A stretch of DNA of 42,649 nt from Seison nebaliae (taxonomy: Eukaryota > Rotifera > Pararotatoria > Seisonacea > Seisonidae), in contig JALJEE010000266.1 in the NCBI GenBank assembly GCA_023231475.1, positions 1 through 42,649 on the forward strand. The letters are read 5' to 3'. The notes under the pieces are model-generated. The model was given only the letters and a program-made list of their open reading frames with translations, made no database searches and was not told the DNA's origin. Position numbers and translations under genes: made by a program. Positions 1 through 9,517 of the stretch are shown in pieces. How positions within the stretch are numbered: the first letter of the stretch is position 1; every line of letters starts with the position of its first letter.

Positions 1-157
1 GGGTGGCGAACTGTCCATTTTAAGAAAATGAAGCTCAGATTTATACAAAAGGGTGGCGAAAACACCAAAAATACATAAGTAGGGTGGCGAACTGTCCATT
101 ATTAGGGTGGCGAACTGTCCGAATGAGAGTGGAAAAAAAAAGGGTGGCGAAAACACC
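1..157 (+). repeat. Cluster of 16-bp interspersed direct repeats in two alternating forms
   Basis: Five copies of a 16-bp unit share the core GGGTGGCGAA and end either in CTGTCC (1-16, 82-97, 105-120) or in AACACC (51-66, 142-157). Spacers are AT-rich, 7-35 bp long and unrelated to each other. The unit is far richer in G and C than its surroundings and the copies are exact, so chance is unlikely. It begins at the first base of the window, so the cluster probably continues to the left. The family is not recognised. Subterminal repeats of a DNA transposon or a degenerate satellite are both possible. Confidence 0.8.
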
Positions 158-314
158 GGGATTCAAAAATATACTGCATTTCTGTTAAGAAATGAATTAA
201 ATTGTTGAAGGCATTCTTTTGTATAGAGATAGAATATAGCGACTAGGAAGAGGGATATTATCCATAACCGATATTTTAAACCAATTCATTTCATTCAGTC
301 TTTTTTAAATCTCG

Positions 315-662
315 ATGAATTCCATGGACTTTTCTTTGTCGAAAAACGACAAATCGTTGGTCTATCACAATTATGATTATCGTTTGAAGCATATATGGAA
401 AGATAATTGTACAAAATCGTGGATTTGTGCGGTCAAGAATTGTCAACGAAGATCGCATTTAATAGTAAGAATAGTAAATATCGCATTTTTAGAAGTCTGT
501 CTGGCTCCTTTGTCCATGGCTCCTTTGTCCATGGCTCTTTTGTCCATGGCTCTTTTGTCCCGTAGCTCTTTTGTGCCGTGGCTCTTTTGTCTAGTGGCTC
601 TTATGTCCTTCTCCCAAAACTACATCTCTAATATTCTTATGTCAAACAATGAAATTCATTGA
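315..662 (+). pseudogene. FLYWCH-type zinc-finger remnant in a short ORF
   Basis: A 115-codon ORF starts with ATG at 315. Residues about 8-50 fit the FLYWCH finger pattern: a hydrophobic-V-Y start (SLVYHNYDYRL), a W-x-C (WICAVKNC) with the second cysteine five residues later, and a histidine (RRSHL) close behind. In full FLYWCH fingers the histidine follows at the end of a further strand; here that part is short, and the frame then runs into the translated minisatellite at 502-608. FLYWCH fingers occur in host transcription regulators and are frequent companions of Mutator-like (MULE) transposases. I see no transposase catalytic region nearby, so this is probably a fragment of a transposon or of a FLYWCH gene rather than a working gene. 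The match is by motif only. Confidence 0.4.
502..608 (+). repeat. 15-16 bp minisatellite, seven units
   Basis: Seven tandem units of the form ATGGCTCTTTTGTCC run from 502 to 608. The first four (502-515, 516-530, 531-545, 546-560) are nearly identical 14-15-mers; the last three (561-576, 577-592, 593-608) are 16-mers and increasingly diverged. Homogeneous units at the left and decayed ones at the right suggest recent local expansion from that side. The array lies directly behind the FLYWCH-like segment and is read through by the same ORF. Confidence 0.85.
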
Positions 663-2406
663 ATGAATGACTATATCAATATCTCCACAATATCTACTAT
701 CTGACAATGTTAATACTTTTCAATTAACTCAATATTCAATTATGGGAAAGTTTTAAAATTTTAATTTAACATTCTACCTTGTATGAATATAAATTATAAT
801 ATTCGATCTACCATTAAACAAGGGTTTATAAGAATGATGGAAAAACAATGAACTAGGATATATTGATTAATATATTCATGGAAAATTGGCGGTCTAACAA
901 GAAAAGTATATGAAGATATTGTGATTTATTACATATATGCACAGAATGACAAGCTTTTGAGTGATATGATAATATAAATTCAATCAGATATCTTTCTAAT
1001 AAATAATAAGGAATCTAATTGGTTCATCATATGGTTATGTGAATAATTCTCGCAATCAAACATTTCTCATTTAAATCGATAATTTTGATCTTTCAATGTC
1101 TTTCCAAAAAATTTTTGTTAAATATCTTTGTTAATAATCTAAACGAATTTCCAAGGAATGTCCGATAGACATATGACGAAATATCCGTATTACAAGGAAA
1201 TATTTCGGTTTGGTTTAACTCAAAATCAGTTTGTAGTCTAATAAATAAATGCAGATATAATCCAATAAATTTTCATGGGGTTCTTTGTGGAGCAGAATAT
1301 ATTTATCTTCTCTTGTTATGGTTAGGAAATTGAAAGGAAACCGGAAAGCTTTTAAGCATTTTTTTAAAAATTCTTTATTCTTCTCAAATTATTAAGTTGA
1401 AGTTGAAACCTTTCTATGGTAAGTTCAGGTAAATTTACTATATCAATAATATTCCCACACTGGAAAATGGCATTATATGGGAAAACTTCTTTTATTTTGA
1501 TAATCAACTAATTCTCACGATAAGTATACATAGATTAATATCCACGAAATTCCAACTGGATTCTCTAACTTAAAAGAAATTGTTGAATTGGAGAGAATAA
1601 TTGTTATTTACTCATTCTCATTTTACATATCAATAATTATCTCACATTATAATTATTGAACTTGTTTAACAATCGATCGGTCACTCTTCATTCACAAGTA
1701 TGGTGAAGGGGAATAAAAACAGTTCGTTTAATATTTATTCGAGTTAGTTTATGGAGATTAAAAAGCAATTTTAATAATTGATCTAAAACAATTTTATTTG
1801 ATCCTGTTTCTGCCAAATAATTCTTTGTTCATTCCATTTAGGAAACACATAATATTGATCAGAAAGCTTAATAACTGATATTGTCATTTTAATTCATTCT
1901 TTCAACACATTTCAACACACACCAAATGCAACGAAATGATCTTGCGATTCTTCCTTCCAAAATTTTTATAAGATATATCAGATAATTTCATTCCATCGTC
2001 AATGCAATTGGCTCATTATAAATATACAATGTTTAATCATAAACATTTAACAACCATTTTTAATAACCATCAACTTTTAGAATATATATCATTATCCAAC
2101 ACGATATTATGGATTAATGGATTTTTAATGATTCTAATTAAATTTTCAATATATAGTCAAAAATAAAAAGATTCCATATAATTAATTTTTCCAAGAAAAA
2201 TATTTACGATTTCTTCACAAATTATTCTTCGATATAATTTTATATATAATATGAAAGAAAAGTTTATTAGTTTTTCAGAAAATATTGAAAAATGAAGAAC
2301 TCGAATATTGGAATAATATCAGAAGAATTTTATATTCCCCAACAGAAAATTAAAAAGATTAAACAATTTTAAAGAAAATAATTATTTGAACTTGAACAGA
2401 AATAAA
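663..2406. other. Gene-free AT-rich stretch
   Basis: No frame longer than a few dozen codons and no recognisable protein, RNA gene or repeat was found on either strand. It includes the 3' flank of the copper chaperone gene at its right end. Confidence 0.6.
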
Positions 2407-2610
2407 TTATTTTTTTGTCACAGCCTTTCCCGATTTTTTCAAAATTTTCTCCACGTCATCAGCTGATAAGGTGGAAGAGAATACCGTGACGGATTTGTTT
2501 TCCAAATCGATCTTGTAATCTGAAACTTCTTTGTTTCGTTTCATGATGCGTTCGATGGCATCACTGCATCCGCTGCAAGTCATTTCGACGTGGAAAGTAT
2601 AGTCGTTCAT
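2407..2610 (-). CDS. Atox1: Atox1-type cytosolic copper chaperone
   Basis: A complete single-exon gene encodes 67 residues, the usual size for ATX1/ATOX1 (about 68-73). The fold is a heavy-metal-associated (HMA) domain spanning the whole protein. The copper site is M-T-C-S-G-C at residues 10-15, matching the MxCxxC motif whose two cysteines bind Cu(I); the C-terminal half has the expected ILKKSGKAV helix, with the lysine conserved near the site. The family carries Cu(I) in the cytosol to P-type ATPases of the secretory pathway. The ATG at 2610 gives the family's normal N-terminus. It is head to head with NDUFB8, with 234 bp between the two start codons, so a shared promoter is likely. Identification is firm; no intron is needed. 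Confidence 0.93.
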   Translation of the reverse strand: MNDYTFHVEMTCSGCSDAIERIMKRNKEVSDYKIDLENKSVTVFSSTLSADDVEKILKKSGKAVTKK

Positions 2611-2844
2611 TGTGAGAGAGTTTGTGGAACGTGAATGTTGTTTGTGACGTGTTAAAAGGAAATGAAATTGACAAAATTAAACTATACTATTAAAATAAGA
2701 GAGTCTTATTAAATAAAGAATTGATCGTTTGAGAATAGGATATTAATATGATAATAGTTTAATGATAAATTGATTGGGAATAAATGTAAATTGATTGAAA
2801 AGAATTAACGTGAAATAATTGGCTGAAAGAAGAAACTTCTGATT
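2611..2844. promoter_or_regulatory. Short divergent promoter interval, Atox1-like / NDUFB8
   Basis: The start codons of two divergent housekeeping genes are only 234 bp apart and the interval has no ORF, so both 5' UTRs and core promoters must fit here. No clear TATA or initiator motif stands out. This is inferred from layout only. Confidence 0.5.
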
Positions 2845-3446
2845 ATGAATAAATTATTTAAAATAAATTATCTCCAGAAATTTTCTTCATTACGTTCAAT
2901 TACTACGACATCATCAGTATGTGGTGGTTATTGGAATAAGGATTGGAAACCGGGACCATATCCAAGAACACCAGAAGAGAGAAAAAAAGCAGCACAGAAA
3001 TATGGTTTACTTCCACAAGATTATGAACCGTTTGAAGATGATGGAATGGCACCAGGAGATTATCCTAAATTAGAATTAGTTCCATTTCATCAACGAGATC
3101 CTTATTACAATTGGGATGATCCATGGAGACGACGTGATTGGAATGAACCTGTTCACCAAATGGATTTATTTTGGACATCCGACAAAGGTTTATACTTTTC
3201 TTTCAAATTCTTTCAATTCTTCTAACAATTTCAGGTTATGGTGACACTTATCCATGGAGTACTATGACAATGTTTAAAACTTTCTTATGTTATGCTCTTG
3301 GCATTCCATTGTTATGGTACTTAACACCCAATTTATATATCATGGAACCAGTGATGCCACGACATATGTTTCAAGATTATGTTATCAATCCTGATTTGAA
3401 GAGATATTCTTTCGAATTGACGGATGAGAAATTCAAAGAGGAATAA
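2845..3446 (+). CDS. NDUFB8: NADH dehydrogenase 1 beta subcomplex subunit 8 (complex I)
   Basis: Two exons, 2845-3187 and 3235-3446, with a 47-nt intron (GTTTAT...TTTCAG), give 184 residues, against 186 in human. The N-terminus is basic with S/T residues, as for a mitochondrial presequence. The family signature PGPYPRTPEERKKAA lies at about residues 36-52, followed by DYEPFEDDGMAPGDYPKL and a W/R-rich segment RDPYYNWDDPW. Exon 2 has the GDTYP motif and one membrane helix (about 130-148). NDUFB8 is an accessory subunit of the membrane arm of mitochondrial complex I. The split codon at the junction (G|GT) restores the GYGDTYP reading, which fixes the intron. The gene is divergent from the Atox1-like gene and converges on the prokineticin-like gene 122 bp downstream. 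Confidence 0.93.
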
Positions 3447-3524
3447 GAAATTTTTTAATTTACTTTTTATTATTCATAAATTTTTTTTGAAATTTCTTTA
3501 AATTCGAATTAGAAATTGTCAAAT

Positions 3525-3538
3525 TTTATTGAAATAAA
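3525..3538. terminator. Back-to-back poly(A) signals of convergent genes
   Basis: AATAAA on the + strand at 3533-3538 lies 87 nt after the NDUFB8 stop. TTTATT at 3525-3530 is AATAAA on the - strand, 39 nt after the stop of the prokineticin-like gene. If both are used, the two transcripts overlap at their 3' ends. Confidence 0.55.
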
Positions 3539-3568
3539 TTTTCCATATTAATCAATTAAACATTTGGA

Positions 3569-4169
3569 TTACTTCTTTTCACAAGTTGACTCATGATTGA
3601 CTACTAGAAGTGGATGTAGAACTGTTTGACCTTTTGCTTTACATGTATAACCAGATTGACACGGACAAACGTGTGGATAAATGCTCAGATTTCCATTATT
3701 GTGACTCACTTTACACGACTCATTAGGTGCGGTTAATTTCATACAGAAATCTCCGATAAAACTCTGTCCATCTAAATTTTTATAAATTTTAAATTTCTCC
3801 CGTTCCTTCAAAACTAACTAACTATGATAAGTATAACGTTTGGTAGCAAAATGACGAAGTTCAACACAACATTCATCTTCTGCACAATTCGAATTCGTAG
3901 TACAATGACGGATCTCTCCATTAAACAAATTTCCGAGATGTTTCTGTTGCATAATTTTTGCCAAAGTTCCATCACTGAATGAATTTAAAAAAAATAATTT
4001 TTCATTTTATTTTTAAATAAAACTCTAATACTGTCGCTAGTCCATGAGTTAACGTGTTCAACAAACTATCAATTCCTGATAACGGTTCACCACCACCATC
4101 ACCAAGTCCGTCATCGCCTTCGCAAGAAATGATAGCGATAATGGAAAATAGAACGATCAATCTTTTCAT
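3569..4169 (-). CDS. Secreted prokineticin/astakine-like (AVIT-fold) cysteine-rich protein
   Basis: Three exons are proposed: 4169-4054, 3974-3823 and 3771-3569, giving about 156 residues. Residues 1-16 form a signal peptide (MKRLIVLFSIIAIISC), followed by a Gly/Asp-rich linker. The mature part has the prokineticin spacing: HCTTNSNCAEDECC, then GQSFIGDFC, then CPCQSGYTC, and a final C near the end. Prokineticins and the arthropod astakines are secreted signals, the latter known as haematopoietic cytokines in crustaceans. The unspliced frame has a TAG at the 3814 region, but it lies inside a 51-nt intron (3822-3772, GTTAGT...TTTAG) whose removal keeps phase and brings the GQSF segment to the right distance from CC. 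Intron 1 (4053-3975, GTTAAC) is less certain: a GT at 4031 joined to a later AG is an alternative. The exact subfamily is unsure. Confidence 0.68.
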
Positions 4170-5001
4170 ATTTTTTTCTGTTCAAATTATGTTTTATGAA
4201 GTTAAGAATAATTTAATGAATTAATGAAGAGGTGTTTCCATCAGAAAATATTTGGGAAGTTCATGAGAAAGTGAACACACAAGAAGTTTTCACAATTTAT
4301 TAGAATGCAATGGGTAGCAGAATAAAAGTGAATATACAGTTGTAAATCAATTGGACATAAATATGATTAGGAAGAAAATTAAATAATTTTTTAAAGAAAG
4401 AAAAAGAGTGAAATCTTGTAGATCTTCAGTCACATATTCCGATCTTTAGTAGGAATCTCGACTTTCAATTCTAAATGAATGTGAAGAAAATCTGGTAGTT
4501 TCATCAGTTGATTGTTGATCAGAAAAATTAATATATATATCGTTTAATTTATCCCGCCATCAGCTTTCACAAATGAAAGATGAACGTTCGAAGAAGATGA
4601 AATAAGAAAAAATAATTTTTTTTGAAAAATTTGAATGAATGCGATTTTGGATGATAAAGGAAAAATTTGCTCGTTGAATGATTATAAAGGGATCAAGGTA
4701 GCTGTGTTCATGAGTTAAAAAGTTTTTAACGATTATGAATTTTTTTTGAGTGATTTGAATAGAATAATGCTTTGAAATAATAAAGTGAAAGAAGATGATC
4801 TACGAACCAGTAAGAATAACTACAAATTAATAAAAGTCTTTAATTTGAATCTGATATTAATTTGAGAAATTACTGTTACTTTATCGAACTGAACGAATAA
4901 CGAGAATCGGATAAAATACAAAATAAAAATCTTTTCAAATAACATTCAATTGTATCGGAAATTTATTTTATTTTCGTCGTTGTAAACGATTAAGTAATCA
5001 T
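4170..5001. other. Intergenic, no gene seen
   Basis: AT-rich DNA between the prokineticin-like gene's start and the 3' end of the myosin light chain gene. It should hold the promoter of the former and the 3' UTR of the latter. No repeat or RNA gene was recognised. Confidence 0.6.
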
Positions 5002-5561
5002 TTATAAATCACTCGGAAAAGGACCAGCAATCAATTTCTTTACAAAACCTTCAATTATATGATATTAGAAGAAATAATTTCCGTCTAGAAAATTCAAACT
5101 TTCGTAATTGAAATTTCCTTCAGCGTCTTCTCGAGTATCAGTCGCCTTCAATAATTCCTCAACTTCGTCTAGCTTTAATTTTTCAGCTACTCAACATAAC
5201 ATTCGGACAGAGTTGAGAGAAAGAATGATGAAGAAATTATTCTAACCCATTGCCACGAGAACTTGAGTCATTTCACAGAGATTCATGTAACCGTTGCCTT
5301 CCTTGTCGAATAGTTTGAGACCTTCGAGAAAGTCGTCACTGGTTCCGAAAGTGGAATCGGGCATCTTGTAAAATTCAGCATAGATGGGGATAAATTCTTC
5401 GAATTTTATCGACTTCTCTCCTTCTTTTTTCGTTTGTCCACGTTTCTCAGCCTGTTCATTGGAGACGTTAATACCTAACGATCTCAACATATCGCCGATG
5501 TATAGACAGTCGACTTTCCCTTCATATCTTTTGTCGAAGACATTGAAGCAATCTTTGGCGT
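5002..5561 (-). CDS. Mlc1: Myosin essential (alkali) light chain, 5' exon not found
   Basis: Three exons are clear: 5561-5247, 5186-5100 and 5048-5002, with introns of 60 and 51 nt (GTTAGA and GTTTGA donors). They encode about 148 residues; arthropod Mlc1 is about 155, so only a few N-terminal residues are missing. Degenerate EF-hands appear in order: CFNVFDKRYEGKVDCLYIGD, then KSIKFEEFIPIYAEF, then GLKLFDKEGNGYMNLCEM, then the last hand ending in FVKKLIAGPFPSDL. Essential light chains bind the myosin neck and stiffen the lever arm. The first listed exon opens in phase 1 at an AG (5563-5562) with a TAA just upstream, so a short start exon lies further up, probably between 5600 and 5800. I could not place it: an ATG before GTTCGC near 5725 has the wrong phase. 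LFDKEGNG keeps acidic ligand positions; the other hands are eroded, normal for this family. Confidence 0.85.
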
Positions 5562-7277
5562 CTATTCGATAGGATTAATATAGAATCATGATAAAAGGAA
5601 AAATGTAGTGAACTATCTTGTTTTTCTTGTGGCAGATCCGACTAATGTTTCGTAGAGATAGAGAGAAATCGTTGTATTTTTAGTGATAAAAATGGAAGAA
5701 GAAGAAAAGCGAACCATTCTCGTTAATATTCAGTTGAAAGAAAGAAAAATGAATTGAGAAACGTAATCTGTTAGATGTTAAGTAGAATAAATAACGAAAT
5801 GAAGATGAGAAAATTGAAGAAAAAAAATGTGGAAGAAAAACGAGGAAAAGATTCCGATCTCTCCTATTAATAAATGGAACTCTTTTTTCTTTTACTTTCT
5901 TTTTTCTGAAAAGTTATAACGCAACATTCCTCCTTATATTCTCTTTCACCGAATTTGGGGAAATATTTGAGCTATCTGTTTTTCAGCGCAGCGTATTATT
6001 TCATTGAAACGTTTCTTCTCTATGTGTATTCTCTTGTGTATGGGAGTTTAATGCATTTAATGATATCTTTCATTCTTATTACTTTTATTATACTTATTAA
6101 TGTTATTTTTATAATAGTCTATCCAAACATCTTAGTCTGGTGGGAGAGAGGAATTTGGGAGGAGGAGAAAATAAATAGATTTTTAAACATTCCCATTCTA
6201 AAGAAGTAAAGTAAGGGAGAATGAATAGAAGAATCATCTAATTCCACCTAATGTTATTCATATGATGGTTTGATCAGTTATCCGACATGGGTATGTGTAC
6301 GAACTCTACATTTACAACAACGATCATATTTGGAAACGATTTTTTCTTTTGCTTCAGAAAGAACTGTCTAATTCTCTTATTTCGATGCACAGATATATAT
6401 AATACGGTAGCGAAATTAGGTATATGAATTATATTCGATTAGTGAGTGAAGATGAATGGTAAAAGAGAGATGATTAAAGAGAAGACACGTTAAGAGGAAA
6501 GACGTTCGTATATAATTCCGATTGAACATCGGAAGGAAAATATTCGGTTATCACTCTAATTGGTAAGAAGATTTTATAAGTCCGGTCTCATTTCTTATCT
6601 CCAAATAACTTACAGTTATTGAGTTGGCGAAGTTATTTTGTTGAGCGTTTATTTGGGAACGGTCTGAAGGATAAAGTTGCAAAAGTAAATTTCATTCTTT
6701 AACAACATGATCATTATAAAAAGAAATAATGGGAATAATTTCTAATTCTCATATAAAGTTTGAAGACAACGGCAAAAATCATAAACGGTATTATTATTCT
6801 TTCTTTTTCCAACATCTTTACACATATTTCGGAATTGATGTTGAAGTGAAATAAACGAAAATAGAGAAGACGAACAGTAACATATCATTGTGAAGATAAA
6901 TAAAGAGTTTTAATCACAAATCATGTACACAATCCACAATTGATAGATTCCTGTAATACACACAGTGCATATAGTAAATATTTTAAAGGAATACTGATGT
7001 AAGAAAAATGTTTTCCCTGAAAAGAATTCTCATTTACTATCTGTATACAAAGAATGGGTTAGGAAATATTATGATGATTATGGTGTTTCTACGTAAAATG
7101 ATGGAAATAAATTTCAAGTTTTTTATAAAGGTAAAATGAATTATTTTTCTTTGAAATAAGTGTGTAAATCAGCTTTTTGAGTAAAAGATTCATAAACATC
7201 GTTAATAAGAATGGGATAGATAAATATGTGAAGCTAAATAAATCAACATTATATAAGAATCATTTCAGTTTTCCGAA
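5562..7277. other. Intergenic, probable promoter and 5' region of the myosin light chain gene
   Basis: No supported gene. The missing first coding exon of the light-chain gene should lie in the left part. A hydrophobic open frame at 5955-6209 lacks a good start and has the composition of T-rich noncoding DNA. The right end carries the 3' flank of the G gamma gene. Confidence 0.5.
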
Positions 7278-7575
7278 TTAGAGTGTGGTACAAGACCGTT
7301 TCTCTTTATAAGGGTTCTGACTCTTCACTTGGAATCCAGTACACAGAATATCATGCTCTTCATTTGCCGTTACATAACTAATTAATTGTTGTATCGCCAC
7401 TGAACATGGTATTCGTTCAATATTAGCATGTATTCGAAAATGTTGGACCAATTGTAATAAAGTCTGTTCGGAATAATTAGCACCACCACCTGCATTTGTT
7501 TATTCCCAGATCAGTTCCGATGGAAATAGGAAAGAAACGTTAAATTAATTGTTGAAGAAAAATTGTTTAACCCAT
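7278..7575 (-). CDS. Heterotrimeric G-protein gamma subunit
   Basis: Two exons, 7575-7572 and 7489-7278, split by an 82-nt intron (GTTAAA...TGCAG), give 71 residues, the normal size for G gamma. Only ATGG lies in the first coding exon, so the second codon is split. Family features are in order: a GGG-rich start, a first helix (SEQTLLQLVQHFRIHANIER), a second helix (VAIQQLISYVTANEEHD), the conserved turn LCTGF and the tail NPYKEKRSCTTL. The last four residues, C-T-T-L, are a CaaX box ending in Leu, which predicts geranylgeranylation and membrane attachment. Gamma pairs with G beta to signal downstream of receptors. The small size and split start make it easy to miss. Which paralogue this is cannot be told by eye. 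Confidence 0.9.
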
Positions 7576-8257
7576 TGAAACTTGCACGTCTTCAGCTGAA
7601 TTAAGACGGAATATTATTCGGTTGATAAGGAAAAGTAAGTTTAGGTTGAAAGGAAAGAAGAAAGCAAGATAGTTAGATCATTAGATAAGAAAAGGTAGGA
7701 CGCTAACCCATCATCGCCTATTCTTCAATTTGAATTCTTTTTCGAATAATTTATTGTCAGTTTAATGTATATTAATAATGAAATTTATTCAGGAATAAAA
7801 GCAATTTCTCTGTCTCTCTGCAATTGCTCAGGAAACGAATAGCAGCACGGATGTCTTATCGATTTTCCATATCATGCATAAAATTAAGAAAAGATTGGAT
7901 ATTATTTCTTAAAAATATAATTCATTCTTCATCTCTTTATAAATTTTAAGCTGCTTCCGCCATTCCATTAGCAACAGGTATCTATGCAATTCCAAATTAA
8001 CTCACTTTAGTCAATAATCGATCATTAGCAATTATTAGGATTAATTAGATATTTTAATTTATAAAAATTTAAAACCATAAAAAGTTAATGTTCCTGTCAA
8101 TTTTTTCACCCTTACAATTTCTTGAAAGAACTGTTGAAAAAACTGTTGAAAGAAGTTTTAGGAGAATAAATTTTAAAAAGTACGCTAAGAAGAAAAATTA
8201 TTACAGATTTTGTTTTCTGTCGGAACTCTGATACTTCGTCGAATTATTTTGATAATA
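7576..8257. other. Intergenic between divergent G gamma and SPRTN genes
   Basis: Both neighbours start from this interval in opposite directions, so it should hold both promoters. On the minus strand near 7950-7995 an AG is followed by a short frame reading IPVANGMAEAA and a stop; it may be a 3' exon of something but has no partner that I could find. Otherwise nothing is recognised. Confidence 0.5.
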
Positions 8258-9187
8258 ATGCAAGATGTGGAAGTGATTTTTGAAAAAAAGAAAACAAAAA
8301 TTCCGTCGAACCGAAAACCATCTGACGATGATTGCATTCTGATTGATAGTGAAGATGACGATGACTTAATTTTTATGGAAGAAAAAAAGCCAGAACAAAA
8401 ACAAAAAATTGAAATTATAGAACAGAATTCTAGCAATCCGTCAAGAAAGACATTTATTCATAATGAGAACGTTCGTCGTCCAACGATTAATAATTTATAT
8501 TTGTCTAATCCAATTTGGGATATAATCGATCCAACACCAGATATCTATGTTCTATTTAAACAATTTGATGATATTTTTTTCTATTCGGCTTTGGGATGTG
8601 TTCGGATTGAATGGTCAAAAAAAATGACAACTTGTGCAGGAATTTGTTATTATAAAGGATATAATAATTGCATTATCCGGTTAAGTGAACCATTGCTTAA
8701 ATTACGTCCAAGACAAAATTTATTAGAGACAATTCTTCATGAAATGATACATGCTTACTTGTTCATCACTTGCAAGAAACGAGATAGAGATGGTCATGGT
8801 CCTCAATTCAAAGATCATATGAATAAGATTAATAATGAGACTGGACTCAATATAACTGTCTATCATTCATTCCATAACGAAGTTCGCCATTACAAAACCT
8901 TCGAATGGACATGTAACGGTACATGTCGTCATCGTCCACCCTTCTACGGTAACTATAAGGCGGCAGTGAATCGACCTCCAGGTAAATCAAATTCTTGGTT
9001 CAATAATCATCAGCAAACGTGTGGTGGCAAGTTTATTCCTCATCAAAAGAATCGTCAAGTTTTAGAAGAAAGGCAACAAAATAAGAAGAAAGCTACGTGC
9101 ACGAAAAAGAAAGAAAGTAGCACTTCAACTAATTCCGGTAATCAAACAGCTTTATTTCCATGGTTTATTGACAAGAAGAATAAATGA
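8258..9187 (+). CDS. SPRTN: SprT-like metalloprotease, Spartan (DNA-protein crosslink repair)
   Basis: One exon of 309 residues from the ATG at 8258; an upstream open stretch in the same frame lacks a better ATG. SPRTN cuts proteins crosslinked to DNA during replication. The SprT domain covers about 85-262: WDIIDPTPDIYVLF, then CAGICYYKG, then IRLSEPLLKLRPR, then the active site HEMIH at 161-165 with the third zinc ligand H180, in the same spacing as human SPRTN. The small zinc-binding part follows (CNGTC 219-223, HQQTCGG about 251-257). A very acidic patch with CILIDSEDDDD at 26-36 looks like a SUMO-interacting motif. The C-terminus carries QTALFPWF (296-303), a fit to the PCNA-binding PIP box. 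The long tail and UBZ ubiquitin-binding finger of vertebrate SPRTN are absent, so the protein is shorter (human 489). An AATAAA lies at 9235-9240. Confidence 0.93.
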   Translation: MQDVEVIFEKKKTKIPSNRKPSDDDCILIDSEDDDDLIFMEEKKPEQKQKIEIIEQNSSNPSRKTFIHNENVRRPTINNLYLSNPIWDIIDPTPDIYVLFKQFDDIFFYSALGCVRIEWSKKMTTCAGICYYKGYNNCIIRLSEPLLKLRPRQNLLETILHEMIHAYLFITCKKRDRDGHGPQFKDHMNKINNETGLNITVYHSFHNEVRHYKTFEWTCNGTCRHRPPFYGNYKAAVNRPPGKSNSWFNNHQQTCGGKFIPHQKNRQVLEERQQNKKKATCTKKKESSTSTNSGNQTALFPWFIDKKNK

Positions 9188-9445
9188 AAAATTTCTTTGA
9201 CTTTATTTCATTTTCTATTATATTTCATAAACTGAATAAAATTAATTTTCAATTTTCATTATACTAGATAATTTAATCGACTTTGGATTTTCTTTCTTTC
9301 GTCATGATAATTATTGATTTCGATATAAATTGTTTAAGTTACTTTTATAATTTTAACAAATGAATAATGTTGTAAATAATGAGGCAATATATTAATTAGT
9401 TAATGAATTTTGTAATACAAAAATTTGAAAATTAAAATTTATATC

Positions 9446-9517
9446 GCCCACCCAGGGGCTCGAACCCTGGACCTTAGGATTAAAAGTCCCACGCTCTACC
9501 GACTGAGCTAAGCGGGC
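9446..9517 (-). tRNA. tRNA-Lys (UUU anticodon)
   Basis: Read on the minus strand, the 72-nt sequence folds into a full cloverleaf. The 7-bp acceptor stem pairs GCCCGCT with GGTGGGC (with G-U pairs). The A box is TTAGCTCAGTCGG, the anticodon loop CTTTTAA has anticodon TTT in a 5-bp stem, and the T arm has the B box GGTTCGAGCCC. There is no intron. A T run for Pol III termination follows just downstream (AAAA on the + strand at 9434-9437). Confidence 0.95.

Noticed and set aside
3569-3840. Calling the prokineticin-like gene a pseudogene because of an in-frame TAG
   Set aside because: A phase-conserving 51-nt intron removes it and improves the cysteine spacing.
5955-6209. 84-codon frame with apparent membrane helices
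   Set aside because: No ATG at the start, composition like T-rich noncoding DNA, and no family resemblance.
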